Below are positions 40,677 to 49,235 of a stretch of DNA of 64,000 nucleotides, piece by piece. The notes under the pieces were generated by a model. The model saw nothing but the letters and a program-made list of their open reading frames with translations. It was not told the DNA's origin and ran no database searches. The position numbers and the translations under genes are program-made. Where the stretch lies: positions 1,240,001 through 1,304,000 of the forward strand of contig NZ_CP174509.1 of the NCBI RefSeq assembly GCF_045920555.1. Direction: 5' to 3'. Origin of the DNA: Pseudalkalibacillus sp045920555. Lineage in GTDB: Bacteria > Bacillota > Bacilli > Bacillales > Fictibacillaceae. Numbering within the stretch: the stretch's first letter is position 1; every line of letters begins with the position of its first letter.

Positions 40677-40931
40677 TTAATCGCTTCCAGTAATTTTCAA
40701 ATCATCTCTTAGTGTAGATAACACCGTATCTGGAGTCACTTCCTGACCCTGTGCAACTTTCACTGAAGTAATATAGCCGCTAACCCCAATGGAAACCTCT
40801 ACCTCTGTTTGTTCTTTTGTCTTAATTAAAAACAATGTTTCCCATTCGTATACATGAGAACTCTGATTAACAAGTACTTTTTCGACAGAACCATAATAAG
40901 GACTATAAACGGTTTGATAGATTTCCTTCAC
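40677..40931 (-). CDS. Biotinyl/lipoyl-like single-domain protein lacking the attachment lysine motif
   Basis: An 84-residue protein with the flattened beta-barrel pattern of biotinyl/lipoyl domains: VYSPYYGSVEKVLVNQSSHV, YEWETLFLIKTKEQTEVEV, GVSGYITSVKVAQGQEVTP. The hairpin that normally shows the modified lysine (E-A/S-M-K-M) reads K-T-K-E-Q at that point, so biotinylation or lipoylation by the usual motif seems unlikely, though a nearby lysine is one residue off. It starts with GTG behind AAGGGTGAG between the glutamate dehydrogenase and the membrane protein. Perhaps an accessory subunit of that transporter; this is inference. Confidence 0.75.
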   Translation of the reverse strand: MKEIYQTVYSPYYGSVEKVLVNQSSHVYEWETLFLIKTKEQTEVEVSIGVSGYITSVKVAQGQEVTPDTVLSTLRDDLKITGSD

Positions 40932-40986
40932 CGGCTCACCCTTCCTTCAAGAGATTTTGTTTTTCATGCAATTCTATTGACCGCTA

Positions 40987-42279
40987 CTATACCCACCCTC
41001 TAAATCGGGAAGCTTCCGCCATTTTTCTAATTCCAATGATATAAGCAGCCAGGCGCATATCAACATGATGGTTTTGCGCTGCTGAATAAACCTTCCTGAA
41101 AGCATCTTCAATAACGTTTCGCAGCCTTGTCGAAACCTCCTCTTCGCTCCAATAGTATCCTTGATTGTTTTGCACCCATTCAAAGTAAGATACCGTCACC
41201 CCTCCGGAGCTTGCGAGAACATCTGGGACAAGAAGGATTCCCCGCTTCGATAATATTTTGGTTGCTTCAAGTGTTGTCGGGCCATTGGCGGCTTCTACCA
41301 CAATTGAAGCTTTAATATTGCTGGCATTATCAATTGTAATTTGATTAGAAATCGCCGCCGGGACAAGGATGTCGCAATCTTTCTCAAGCAGTTCTTTGTT
41401 TGTGATTGTTGATTTAAACAGCTTTGTTACGGTGCCAAAACTGTCGCGACGGTCCAGTAAATATTCAATGTCAAGACCATCCGGATCATAAAGTGCACCA
41501 TATGCATCAGAAATGCCAACCACCTTTGCACCTGCATCATGGATGAATTTGGCCAGGAAGCTTCCTGCATTGCCGAATCCTTGTACAACAACACGAGCAT
41601 CTTGCAATTCGATTCCTTTTTTCTTTGCAGCCTCTTCGATGCAAATTGTTACCCCGCGTGCAGTTGCGGTTTCACGGCCGTGTGAACCGCCAAGGACAAC
41701 CGGCTTTCCCGTGATAAATCCCGGTGAATCGAATTCGCGTATTCGGCTGTATTCATCCATCATCCACGCCATGATTTGTGAATTTGTGAATACATCAGGT
41801 GCCGGAATATCTTTTGTCGGCCCCACCACCTGACTGATCGCGCGAACGTAACCCCGACTCAGACCTTCTAGTTCTCTAAAAGACATTTCCCTCGGGTCAC
41901 AGATGATTCCGCCTTTTCCCCCGCCGTATGGCAAGTCAACGAGACCGCATTTTAAACTCATCCACATCGACAAAGCTTTAACTTCTTCTTCATTTACCTC
42001 GGGGTGAAATCTGACACCACCTTTTGTGGGACCGACGGCATCGTTATGTTGAGAACGATAACCCGTAAAGATTTTAATCGAACCGTTGTCCATTCGAACC
42101 GGAATACGCACTGTCAACATTCTAAGCGGCTCTTTAAGCAGCTCGAAGCTTTCATTAGGGTAACCCAGATTGTCAAGAGCTTCCTTGATCACAGTCTGTG
42201 TTGAGTTGAAAAGGTTGAGTGATTCTTTTTCTTGATTGTGTTGTCGCTGCTCGCGATTGAGTACCGCTGCTGTTCCCAT
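40987..42279 (-). CDS. rocG: Glutamate dehydrogenase (NAD-dependent, RocG/GudB type)
   Basis: A 430-residue glutamate dehydrogenase: VRMDNGSIKIFTGYRSQHND, GPTKGGVRFHPEV (substrate lysine), LPYGGGKGGI with catalytic Lys122, PAPDVFTNSQIMAWMMDEY, and the Rossmann loop VVQGFGNAGSF. Length and sequence fit the B. subtilis RocG/GudB hexamer, which deaminates glutamate to 2-oxoglutarate in catabolism. It follows ornithine aminotransferase by 37 bp in the sigma-54 operon, as expected for RocG, which argues against GudB. No internal duplication like that of cryptic GudB was noticed. Confidence 0.92.
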   Translation of the reverse strand: MGTAAVLNREQRQHNQEKESLNLFNSTQTVIKEALDNLGYPNESFELLKEPLRMLTVRIPVRMDNGSIKIFTGYRSQHNDAVGPTKGGVRFHPEVNEEEVKALSMWMSLKCGLVDLPYGGGKGGIICDPREMSFRELEGLSRGYVRAISQVVGPTKDIPAPDVFTNSQIMAWMMDEYSRIREFDSPGFITGKPVVLGGSHGRETATARGVTICIEEAAKKKGIELQDARVVVQGFGNAGSFLAKFIHDAGAKVVGISDAYGALYDPDGLDIEYLLDRRDSFGTVTKLFKSTITNKELLEKDCDILVPAAISNQITIDNASNIKASIVVEAANGPTTLEATKILSKRGILLVPDVLASSGGVTVSYFEWVQNNQGYYWSEEEVSTRLRNVIEDAFRKVYSAAQNHHVDMRLAAYIIGIRKMAEASRFRGWV

Positions 42280-42316
42280 TATTCACACCTCATTTGGAAT
42301 CAAAAGTAAATTCGTA

Positions 42317-43519
42317 TTATTTGGATAAAACGTGATAAATTTTTTCTATTGCCCAATCAAGGTCTTCCTGGCTGATGACAAGTGGCGGCGCAAAACGAAT
42401 GACATATTCGTGTGTTTCTTTGCAAAGCAGCCCTTCTTCTTTCAGTCTTTCACAGTAAGGGCGGGCAGGCTCGTGCAGTTCGACGCCGACAAACAACCCT
42501 TTCCCACGCACTTCTTTAATCGCAGGATTATCAATGCCTCTCAGCTTCTCCTGAAAATAGTTACCGAGTTCAAGCGAACGTTCAGCTAGTTTTTCTTCTT
42601 CAATGACTTCCAATGCGGCAACAGCTACAGCACTAGCGAGTGGATTTCCGCCAAACGTTGAACCGTGTGATCCCGGATTAAATACTCCAAGAATATCTTT
42701 GTCTGCCGCAACACAAGAAGTTGGCATCACACCGCCTCCAAGCGCTTTTCCGAGAATATACATGTCAGGCAACACGTCTTCCCAGTCACAGGCAAACATT
42801 TTCCCTGAGCGACCGAGCCCTGCTTGGATTTCATCAGCAATAAATAAAGTGTTTTGGTTATTGCACACTTCATATGCCTCTTTCAGGAAACCCTCTGGCG
42901 GCATGACAATGCCCGCTTCACCCTGGATGGGTTCGAGTAGAAATCCGGCTGTATTTGGTGTAATTGCAGCTTTTAACGCTTCGATATCACCGTAAGGGAT
43001 CACTTTAATACCCGGCAGCATCGGGCCAAAGCCGCGTTTGTTATCCGGATCTGAAGACAGTGACACAGCTGTCATCGTTCTGCCGTGAAAGTTGCCTTCA
43101 CAGGCGATGATTTCGGCATGCCCTTCTGCAACCCCCTTTTTTTCATATGCCCAGCGGCGTGCGGCTTTTACAGCAGTTTCAACAGCTTCCGCACCTGTGT
43201 TCATCGGAAGAACCATGTCTTTACCGGTCAGCTCCGATACCTTTTTGTAAAATGGACCAAGCTGATCATTATGAAAGGCCCGTGATGTTAAGGTGATGCG
43301 ATCTGACTGGTCTTTCAATGCCTGAATAATTTTCGGGTGCCTGTGTCCCTGGTTTACAGCGGAATATGCGCTTAACATATCCATATATCTATTGCCTTCG
43401 GGATCTTTAACCCATACGCCCTCCGCTTTTGAAATAACGATCGGAAGCGGATGATAATTATTTGCTCCATATTGTGAAGTCTGTTCCATGATATCCTTTG
43501 ATGTTATCGTTGCAGCCAT
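42317..43519 (-). CDS. rocD: Ornithine aminotransferase
   Basis: A 400-residue class III aminotransferase. PLP-binding Lys258 lies in YILGKALGGGVMP, Asp229 in LFIADEIQAGLGRSGK, and the substrate/PLP region NTGAEAVETAVKAARRW and EGNFHGRTM are standard; the N-terminal YGANNYHPLPIVISKAEG is typical of RocD. It converts ornithine and 2-oxoglutarate to glutamate semialdehyde and glutamate. First gene after the -24/-12 promoter; ATG follows CAAGGAGG. Confidence 0.94.
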   Translation of the reverse strand: MAATITSKDIMEQTSQYGANNYHPLPIVISKAEGVWVKDPEGNRYMDMLSAYSAVNQGHRHPKIIQALKDQSDRITLTSRAFHNDQLGPFYKKVSELTGKDMVLPMNTGAEAVETAVKAARRWAYEKKGVAEGHAEIIACEGNFHGRTMTAVSLSSDPDNKRGFGPMLPGIKVIPYGDIEALKAAITPNTAGFLLEPIQGEAGIVMPPEGFLKEAYEVCNNQNTLFIADEIQAGLGRSGKMFACDWEDVLPDMYILGKALGGGVMPTSCVAADKDILGVFNPGSHGSTFGGNPLASAVAVAALEVIEEEKLAERSLELGNYFQEKLRGIDNPAIKEVRGKGLFVGVELHEPARPYCERLKEEGLLCKETHEYVIRFAPPLVISQEDLDWAIEKIYHVLSK

Positions 43520-43671
43520 TTTTCATTCCTCCTTGAAAATTTTTAAATCAGCCATTAATACATTTTAGAAACTGTTCGTGCTTGCATATGAAGCAACAAT
43601 CGCTCCATGGTTAGTGTTTATAAGGTGTCAACAATATAATCCCTCCAGTTTTGTTCTCTCTCAATTCTTAA

Positions 43672-43687
43672 TGCAAGTTTCATGCCA
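43672..43687 (-). promoter_or_regulatory. Sigma-54 (-24/-12) promoter of the rocD operon
   Basis: On the minus strand TGGCATGAAACTTGCA matches TGGCAC-N5-TTGCW with exact GG-to-GC spacing of 12 bp. It lies 152 bp upstream of the rocD start and is transcribed away from the RocR-like gene. Confidence 0.88.
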
Positions 43688-43728
43688 ATCGAAAAACCGT
43701 TAGGGATACAGTTACCTCTTTAAAAAAG

Positions 43729-43791
43729 CGCAAAAAAAATTTGCGGAAATTATCAAACCATCTCAATAAACGCCAATTTATTTTGCGGTTT
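43729..43791. promoter_or_regulatory. Palindromic UAS pair for the RocR-like activator
   Basis: CGCAAA-N5-TTTGCG (43729-43745) is a perfect inverted repeat; AAACGCCAA ... TTGCGGTTT (43768-43791) is an imperfect one with the same CGC/GCG core. They lie between the divergent sigma-54 promoter and the regulator gene, at 40-105 bp from the promoter, as enhancer sites would. Confidence 0.65.
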
Positions 43792-43846
43792 GATTCTGAT
43801 TCTATTAAAATAAATGGAGAGGGTATATTCAAAGGGGGGGGTTCTT

Positions 43847-45259
43847 ATGTCGCCAAATGATTTGAAAGACGTTCAGGCTCTGATCAGTATGAATGACTTA
43901 TATGAAAAGCTGCTTGATGAAATCGATATTGGTGTTCACATAATAAACGAAAAAGGAAAGACGATCATTTACAACCAAAAGATGATGGAGATCGAATCCA
44001 TGGCCAGTGAGGATGTACTTAATAAAGATTTGCTGGATGTCTTCATGTTCGCGGATAATCAAAACAGTACACTTGTTGAAGCCTTAAAGACGGGTAAAAC
44101 CACAAAGCATAAGAAACAAACTTATTTTAATAATAAAGGTAAAGAAATCACAACCATCAACGACACCTTTCCAATAGTCAAAGACGGAGAGATTACTGGA
44201 GCGATTGAGATCGTAAAAGATGTTACACAACTGGAGCAAGTGATTAAAGAAAACGTGCTCCGTAAACAAAATACTAAATTTACGTTTGACAAAATCATCG
44301 GGCAGAGCGGGCTGATTCAGACAGTTATTGAAGAGTCAAAAAGAGCAACACGGACATCATCATCGGTACTTATTGTAGGTGAGACCGGAACAGGAAAGGA
44401 ATTATTTGCGCAGAGCATTCATAATGGAAGCAACCGGTCTTCCGCTCCATTTATCTCTCAAAACTGTGCAGCCATTCCGGATAATTTAATGGAAAGCCTT
44501 TTATTTGGTACAAAAAAAGGCGCGTTTACAGGCGCATTGGACAGACCTGGCCTATTTGAACAAGCTGATGGCGGGACACTGCTGTTAGACGAAATAAACT
44601 CCTTAAATCCTTCCCTGCAAGCAAAACTATTAAGAGTAATCCAGGATAAAACAATCAGAAAGGTCGGGGATACACAAGACAAAAAGGTAGATGTCCGAAT
44701 TATCGCAACCATTAATGAGGATCCGATTGATGCCGTTGCAAATGAACGGCTGAGAAGGGATTTATACTACCGCCTTAGCGTTGTAACCTTGTTTATACCG
44801 CCTCTTCGTGAGAGAAAAGAAGACCTTTGGTTTCTGACTCAAAGTTTTATAGAAAAATATAATGCTTTGTTTCAAATGAATGTGAAGGGAATCAGCGAAG
44901 GAGTAAATCATCTGCTTAACCAACATGATTGGCCGGGAAATGTAAGAGAACTGGAGCATACGATTGAAGGCGCGATGAACCTGATTATGGATAAAGAAAC
45001 AATTACTGTCGAAAACCTTCCCGTAAGATTCCGTAAAAGATATCAGAAGAATGATGAGCTGTTTCCACAAAAGGACTTTGAAGATCTCGCTGGAAGCAAT
45101 CACTCCTCAAAAACATTACGCGACAAAGTCGCAGAAGTGGAAAAGTTTTATATCCAACAAATTCTAGCAGAAAACAGCAACAATATTTCACAAGCTGCAA
45201 AAATTCTTGGCATCAGTAGACAAAGCTTGCAATACCGACTAAAAAAATTTAATTTGTAA
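43847..45259 (+). CDS. rocR: RocR-like sigma-54-dependent activator (PAS-AAA-HTH)
   Basis: A 470-residue NtrC-type activator. PAS sensor about 18-135 (IDIGVHIINEKGKTIIYNQK), AAA+ domain about 150-385 with Walker A GETGTGKE (178-185), canonical GAFTGA (225-230), Walker B GTLLLDEINS (243-252), and a Fis-type HTH at the C-terminus (ISQAAKILGISRQSLQYRLK). Divergent from rocD-rocG with palindromic sites between, so it is the probable RocR, responding to ornithine, citrulline or arginine. ATG 43847 is used because AAAGGGGGGG is well spaced; the in-frame ATG 43814 lacks a site. Confidence 0.9.
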   Translation: MSPNDLKDVQALISMNDLYEKLLDEIDIGVHIINEKGKTIIYNQKMMEIESMASEDVLNKDLLDVFMFADNQNSTLVEALKTGKTTKHKKQTYFNNKGKEITTINDTFPIVKDGEITGAIEIVKDVTQLEQVIKENVLRKQNTKFTFDKIIGQSGLIQTVIEESKRATRTSSSVLIVGETGTGKELFAQSIHNGSNRSSAPFISQNCAAIPDNLMESLLFGTKKGAFTGALDRPGLFEQADGGTLLLDEINSLNPSLQAKLLRVIQDKTIRKVGDTQDKKVDVRIIATINEDPIDAVANERLRRDLYYRLSVVTLFIPPLRERKEDLWFLTQSFIEKYNALFQMNVKGISEGVNHLLNQHDWPGNVRELEHTIEGAMNLIMDKETITVENLPVRFRKRYQKNDELFPQKDFEDLAGSNHSSKTLRDKVAEVEKFYIQQILAENSNNISQAAKILGISRQSLQYRLKKFNL

Positions 45260-45283
45260 TTCTTTTTAGAAATACCTCTTTAA

Positions 45284-45309
45284 AAAGCTGGTCCGGCATT
45301 GGGCCAGCT
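45284..45309 (+). terminator. Terminator-like hairpin after the RocR-like gene
   Basis: AAGCTGGTCC pairs with GGGCCAGCTT (one G-T) over 10 bp; no T-run follows, so termination may be weak. Confidence 0.55.
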
Positions 45310-45595
45310 TAAGCATGTTTTAAAAATCAAAGTTGTCCGCATCACGCCGAGCAGTTTGATCTACATTTATAGCGGATAGCGCCAGACCAAACGTGACCTA
45401 TCAGTATGATGCAAACGGTAATCCACCAATTGTACCCTTTGATGGGAAAAAAGAGACCGAAATCACGAGTACGTCCATAACGAGTTTAGTTATTAAAGAA
45501 TAGGGCCAGATTGTAGAGCAGCAACACCTTTCAAGAAAATTGGATATTTGTGTTAAAATTCAGATGAAAGTCAAAATGAAATTGGAGGAATAATT
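45310..45595 (+). other. Intergenic gap with an unassigned open stretch
   Basis: A 43-codon open stretch (45372-45503) reads ADSARPNVTYQYDANGNPP and ends in TAG, without a start codon or ribosome site. It resembles the tail of a secreted or surface protein but I cannot identify it. Nothing else is visible before the SRPBCC gene. Confidence 0.3.
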
Positions 45596-46051
45596 ATGAA
45601 ACCTATTAGCATACCTGACCTTTCAACAAGACCTTATAATCTAACAGTAGAACGTATAATGGAAATACCCCCAAATGTGCTTTTCCAAGCATGGACAAAC
45701 CAGTTTGACCGTTGGTTCGCGGTACCTGGGAGCGTAATTATGCAGGGAGAAGTAAACACAGCCTTCTTTTTTGAAACTGAATTTGAAGATAAACGTCATC
45801 CTCATTACGGACGATTTCTGAAGCTTGAGCAAGACCGTCTCGTCAAAATAACGTGGGTAACTGGCGCCAGGGGAACAAAGGGAGCTGAGACCGTTGTTAC
45901 AGTTGAACTTGAACAATACGGCAATGGCACCCAAATACGTCTCACACACGCAGGGTTTCCAGATGAGGAATCAAAGGACCAGCATGAACAGGCATGGCCG
46001 TTAGTGCTTGAACAGCTAGACAGGTGTTTGATAGAACAGTCCCGAGGGTAG
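45596..46051 (+). CDS. SRPBCC/AHSA1 domain protein
   Basis: A 151-residue single AHSA1-type domain: NLTVERIMEIPPNVLFQAWTNQFDRWFAVPG, VKITWVTGARGTKGAETVVTVEL, and a closing helix WPLVLEQLDRCLIEQ. It should bind a small hydrophobic ligand; no enzymatic role is shown. ATG follows TTGGAGG. Distinct from the tandem AHSA1 protein at 1830-2717. Single gene. Confidence 0.87.
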   Translation: MKPISIPDLSTRPYNLTVERIMEIPPNVLFQAWTNQFDRWFAVPGSVIMQGEVNTAFFFETEFEDKRHPHYGRFLKLEQDRLVKITWVTGARGTKGAETVVTVELEQYGNGTQIRLTHAGFPDEESKDQHEQAWPLVLEQLDRCLIEQSRG

Positions 46052-46171
46052 ACTTCGAGCTACAACCATTGAAGTAAACTGAAATACTGTGTTATTTAAA
46101 AGAAAAAAGATAGTAAAGATAGATATTAGACAACCTACTGATTACAGGTTTTCCTGTTCCTAATCTATTCC

Positions 46172-46642
46172 TCAATTCGGCTTCGAATATAGATGTTTTG
46201 CTTCAAAATAGAGAACTTGAATGAATTTTTTCGTATTGATTCGAGTTGGGGAGGATGCTGATTTTGAATTATGCTTTAAATCTGTCATCTTTTTCCTGAC
46301 ACTTGTAAAGTCAAAGAATTTGGAAGAGTAGCTTTCAAACCTCAGATTAGAAAAATCTGTTAGTCCAAGAGAGGCCAAATGATTCAAGGACTGGTATATC
46401 GCTCTGCGCACCCGTTGTTCAGATGCTTTGATTTCTTTTTTTAATTCCTGCTCTGTTTGTGATGAGCCAAGTTTTCGTTCAGCAATGTTCAGAAAAATCT
46501 CTTTAAGGGGCGGAAATCCTTTTTCAAGCATATGATCCTGTACATATCGATCTAAATAATCCAGTATATCAAGTAAATCTTTATTGGAAGCAGAAACAAG
46601 CAGGAAAAAACCCCGTGTTTTCGGCTTCCAATATCGAAGGTC
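46172..46642 (-). pseudogene. C-terminal fragment of a GlnL/YcbB-type response regulator
   Basis: An open frame without start (upstream stop at 46645-46643) encodes the YcbB output domain: RYWKPKTRGFFLLVSASNKD, LDILDYLDRYVQDHMLEKGF, EIKASEQRVRRAIYQSLNHL, ASLGLTDFSNLRFESYSSKF and RINTKKFIQVLYFEAKHLY. In B. subtilis GlnL (YcbB) this domain follows a receiver domain of ~130 residues, which is missing here. The fragment could be translated from an internal ATG at 46531 but would lack phosphorylation control. Confidence 0.8.
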
Positions 46643-46988
46643 TCAAGAATGCAGAATGCTGGGAAGCAGATGAGCAGCCAGCATTAAAAAAGGAGGCAAA
46701 AAAAACGCTATCAAGCAATTTGGGGAAGACATTCAGAATGTTCCGGTCGTTGAATTGAACATAGCATTACTTCTAATAGCTTACTAATATAAAATTCCTT
46801 TACACGAATCTGACTATTCCCTTTTGTGTTTCAACCATAAAACAAACACGAAAATATTGTGGCTTGAGTACGTTGTTTATATGTTCGTCATCGATATAAT
46901 TTTCTTAATAGATAAAATAGTTGAACAAATTATTCGTTTCCCTTTCCAGGGTAACAGGAAAAAAACAAAATAAGAAGGTGTGGTGATC
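46643..46988. other. Gene-free stretch between two pseudogenes
   Basis: About 346 bp with only short unassigned open stretches, such as one ending EDIQNVPVVELNIALLLIAY before TAA at about 46787. No promoter, RNA or repeat was recognised. It is likely eroded coding sequence. Confidence 0.4.
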
Positions 46989-47463
46989 TTGGAAGCCATA
47001 AGCAAGCGCTTCTTCTTGTATCTCTCCAACAAAAGGTTTTGAATCATTCTCTAAACGTTGGGGAACAGGATTCGGGGCCGATAAGATTATAGGAGGAGAA
47101 ACGTTCTCGTAGGCAATTCCATTGATTCCTCAATTGAACCGTGAGGGATTTCAGGTTACAGTCGATAACTTGGGTGAATTGGTCAATTCTGTCGAATTTG
47201 CACGAGAACATGCTATAGAGTGCATCCAAGGCATTCGATTGATCGTACATCATCAGCTGAATACTGAAATGTCTGTGAAACTGACATCATTAGGCTTGGA
47301 TATCTGCCATGACATCGTTATGGAAAATAAACACGGTAACCATATGGAAGACTCTTCTAGAAGCGATGCCATCCTTGAGGTTTATAAAGCATTACGGTAG
47401 AAGTACGAAAATATGGGAACTGTAATCCAATCCTATCTCTACAGGTCTGAAGAGGATATCGAT
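46989..47463 (+). pseudogene. Decayed proline dehydrogenase
   Basis: The frame from TTG 46989 reads LEAISKRFFLYLSNKRF then stops; after a shift near 47050 it continues SKRWGTGFGADKIIGGETFS, LNREGFQVTVDNLGELVNS, RLIVHHQLNTEMSVKLTSLG, HMEDSSRSDAILEVYKALR and MGTVIQSYLYRSEEDI, all characteristic of the PutB/FadM proline dehydrogenase barrel. In-frame TAG occurs at 47110 and 47398. The last third of the enzyme is replaced by a P5C dehydrogenase tail in the same frame. Non-functional. Confidence 0.88.
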
Positions 47464-47610
47464 ATCAGTGATAAACCAACTGGTTCGGTGATTAATTAAC
47501 AACTATTTGGTGGTTCTCGTGGTTCTGGTACAAACGATAAAACAGGTTCTGTATTTAACATGATTCGTTAGACAAGTCCTCGTATTATAAAAAGAAATCT
47601 TTGCTACAAC
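47464..47610 (+). pseudogene. C-terminal fragment of P5C dehydrogenase (RocA/PutC-like)
   Basis: Continuing in the same frame as the proline dehydrogenase remnant: ISDKPTGSVIN-stop-QLFGGSRGSGTNDKTGSVFNMIR-stop-TSPRIIKRN. This is the C-terminus of 1-pyrroline-5-carboxylate dehydrogenase (consensus QPFGG-x-R-x-SGTNDKAG ... RW-x-SPR-x-IKE). TAA at 47497 replaces Gln and TAG at 47569 replaces the conserved Trp. A deletion must have joined the two genes. Confidence 0.85.
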
Positions 47611-47746
47611 TACAGAAATTGCATATCCATTTATGGATGCAGATTAATTTAAGAAAATATTCGCTGTGGTCTGCTTCACGAAGGTGAATGATTTCGATGA
47701 CTACAAGAAAAGTGAAACGATTATCTTGGAAAGGAGGGAAATTACC

Positions 47747-47875
47747 GTGTGGATCATTACGGTTCATTCAAATAACAACATTAAAATGTTTGAGTTTTAC
47801 AGTAAAAAAGAAGCAAAAGAGAAATTCACGAAAATCAAAGGATGTAAAATCCTGACCGAAGTGATTTATTATTAA
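47747..47875 (+). CDS. Small conserved Bacillus-type protein, 42 residues
   Basis: GTG 47747 lies behind AAGGAGGG and opens MWIITVHSNNNIKMFEFYSK, then KKEAKEKFTKIKGCKILTEV, ending IYY. The pattern W-I-x-T-V-x-S-N-I-x-M-F-E-F and GCKILTEVIY is one I recall from short conserved hypothetical proteins of Bacillus. It seems a compact beta-alpha-beta unit. The longer in-frame reading from 47666 crosses pseudogene debris and is not used. Confidence 0.65.
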   Translation: MWIITVHSNNNIKMFEFYSKKEAKEKFTKIKGCKILTEVIYY

Positions 47876-47998
47876 AAATTAATACAAGGTGGTCAGACCT
47901 TATCTACGCACATTAAAAGAGGCTGGCTCAAAAGGCCGTTAATCACGACCTTTTATACGTACAATTCAAGCGATGCGAACAAAGATCAGGCACTGACC

Positions 47999-48238
47999 AT
48001 GATGAAAGAAGTCCAAGAAAAGCTGGCTTCACTTTCATCTATTGCAGCTGTTGCCGAGCACAAAAAGATCATTACCAATATTGAAGGAAAATACGCAGAG
48101 CTTTCAAAAACTTCAACTGATGCCTTCAACAATGGCAACAAGGCGGAAATCAAGCACCAAAGCATTAGAATTTCTAGCTTCTTGATGCAGTGGAAAAAGC
48201 AGCACAAACTGGAGAACGCCATTTATAAAACCCTTTAG
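47999..48238 (+). pseudogene. Probable C-terminal fragment of an unidentified protein
   Basis: An 80-codon ORF (MMKEVQEKLASLSSIAAVAE ...) rich in helices, ending LENAIYKTL. The same frame is open back to 47876 with no stop, and no ribosome site precedes the ATG, so it looks like the tail of a longer gene joined here. The family is not recognised. Confidence 0.4.
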
Positions 48239-48261
48239 GATTTATGTTGGTACGAGGCAGG

Positions 48262-48372
48262 TGCGATGGATTATTGCTGATAAGACAGGAGCATCCTTCA
48301 GGATTTGATGACTTTATTGATTTAGTCGTTCCTATTTTACAAGAAAATGAATGTTTTATCTTCTATCGATAA
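48262..48372 (+). pseudogene. C-terminal fragment of a flavin-dependent (LLM class) monooxygenase
   Basis: A 36-codon open stretch without start reads CDGLLLIRQEHPSGFDDFID, LVVPILQENECF. The pattern G-F-D-D-F-I-D-L-V-V-P-I-L-Q is the usual end of NtaA/SnaA/DszA-type FMN-dependent monooxygenases. The other ~400 residues are absent. Confidence 0.65.
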
Positions 48373-48512
48373 AGCCTTTGCAATTAACATTGAATTGAGG
48401 CATTTTCATGGATATAAAGAACGCCCTTCTTAATCGAAAAGATTCCAAATGATAAGGTCATATTAAAAAAACGGGTGCTTTTTTCTTCAAAAATAAACGA
48501 TCTTCTACAATC

Positions 48513-48545
48513 GGGGCGTAATCTAAAAGGATTACGCCTCTTTCT
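48513..48545 (+). terminator. Terminator hairpin
   Basis: GGGGCGTAATC pairs with GATTACGCCTC (one G-T) around TAAAAG, then TTTCT. Confidence 0.75.
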
Positions 48546-48671
48546 ATGAAGGCAAGATTCTCCAATTAGGACTGAAACTTTACCTGGTTTATAATCGTAA
48601 ATAAATAGGAAAGGTACAGAAATTTAGTATTCTAACAAGGGATAATGCTTGAGTTTTGAAGAGGTGTTTGG

Positions 48672-48884
48672 GTGGAAAATAACGGAGAAATTCCTAAAGT
48701 AAAAAGAGAACGATTATGGCATAAAGAACTTAAGAATAATCCTGTTGGGAATATGAGAGATGCTTCTAACAGAGCAAACGGTAGTAACCTTGCTGATTTG
48801 GTTGGTAATTTAGGTTTGAAAGGTACAGGATTATTAATAATTATATTGATCCTGATTTTTTTAACTGTCTCGTTATTTAGTTAA
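48672..48884 (+). CDS. DUF6366 family small membrane protein
   Basis: A 70-residue protein starting GTG behind GAGGTG. The N-terminal half is charged (RERLWHKELKNNPVGNMRDA, with the recurrent RERL-x-x-E-x-x-NNP-x-GN pattern), followed by LADLVGNLGLKGTG and one C-terminal membrane helix (LLIIILILIFLTVSLFS). This matches DUF6366 proteins of Bacillaceae, function unknown. It is followed 12 bp on by another small membrane protein gene. Confidence 0.75.
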   Translation: MENNGEIPKVKRERLWHKELKNNPVGNMRDASNRANGSNLADLVGNLGLKGTGLLIIILILIFLTVSLFS

Positions 48885-48896
48885 AGGGGGGTCTAA

Positions 48897-49145
48897 GTGG
48901 AAACAAGAAAACTCCACTATTTAATTGCTTGTATATCGTATCCTATAACAATAATACATTTTATTTTTGGTAATTATACAAATGAAAAGTTAATATCAGG
49001 TATAGCATTTTTTACAGTTGCTACTCTTATTTATGTGGGGTTTACTTATCTATTTTTTAAAAGTGAAACTGGTAAGAGGGTGGTAGTATCGGGATTACTG
49101 CTGGCTTCTATTGTCTTTATTTTTCTAGCTTTCCAAACAGTGTAA
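48897..49145 (+). CDS. Small membrane protein, 82 residues
   Basis: GTG 48897 follows AAAGGGGGG. Three hydrophobic helices at about 7-24, 33-52 and 61-80 make up nearly the whole chain. No motif is recognised. The 12-bp gap makes it an operon partner of the DUF6366 gene. Confidence 0.6.
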   Translation: METRKLHYLIACISYPITIIHFIFGNYTNEKLISGIAFFTVATLIYVGFTYLFFKSETGKRVVVSGLLLASIVFIFLAFQTV

Positions 49146-49235
49146 GGGGTTATTACTTAACTAATGGTGCTTTTGTTCAATAAGTCATTGTGATGATCTT
49201 CAACAAACGGGCACTTTAATTGGATAAAAAGAAGG

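Noticed and set aside
46643..46988. Possible sigma-54 promoter TGGCTTGAGTACGTTG before the proline dehydrogenase remnant
   Set aside because: The -12 element lacks GC at the required position.
48672..49145. Toxin-antitoxin pair of two small membrane proteins
   Set aside because: The first resembles DUF6366; neither has toxin features and no antisense RNA promoter was seen.
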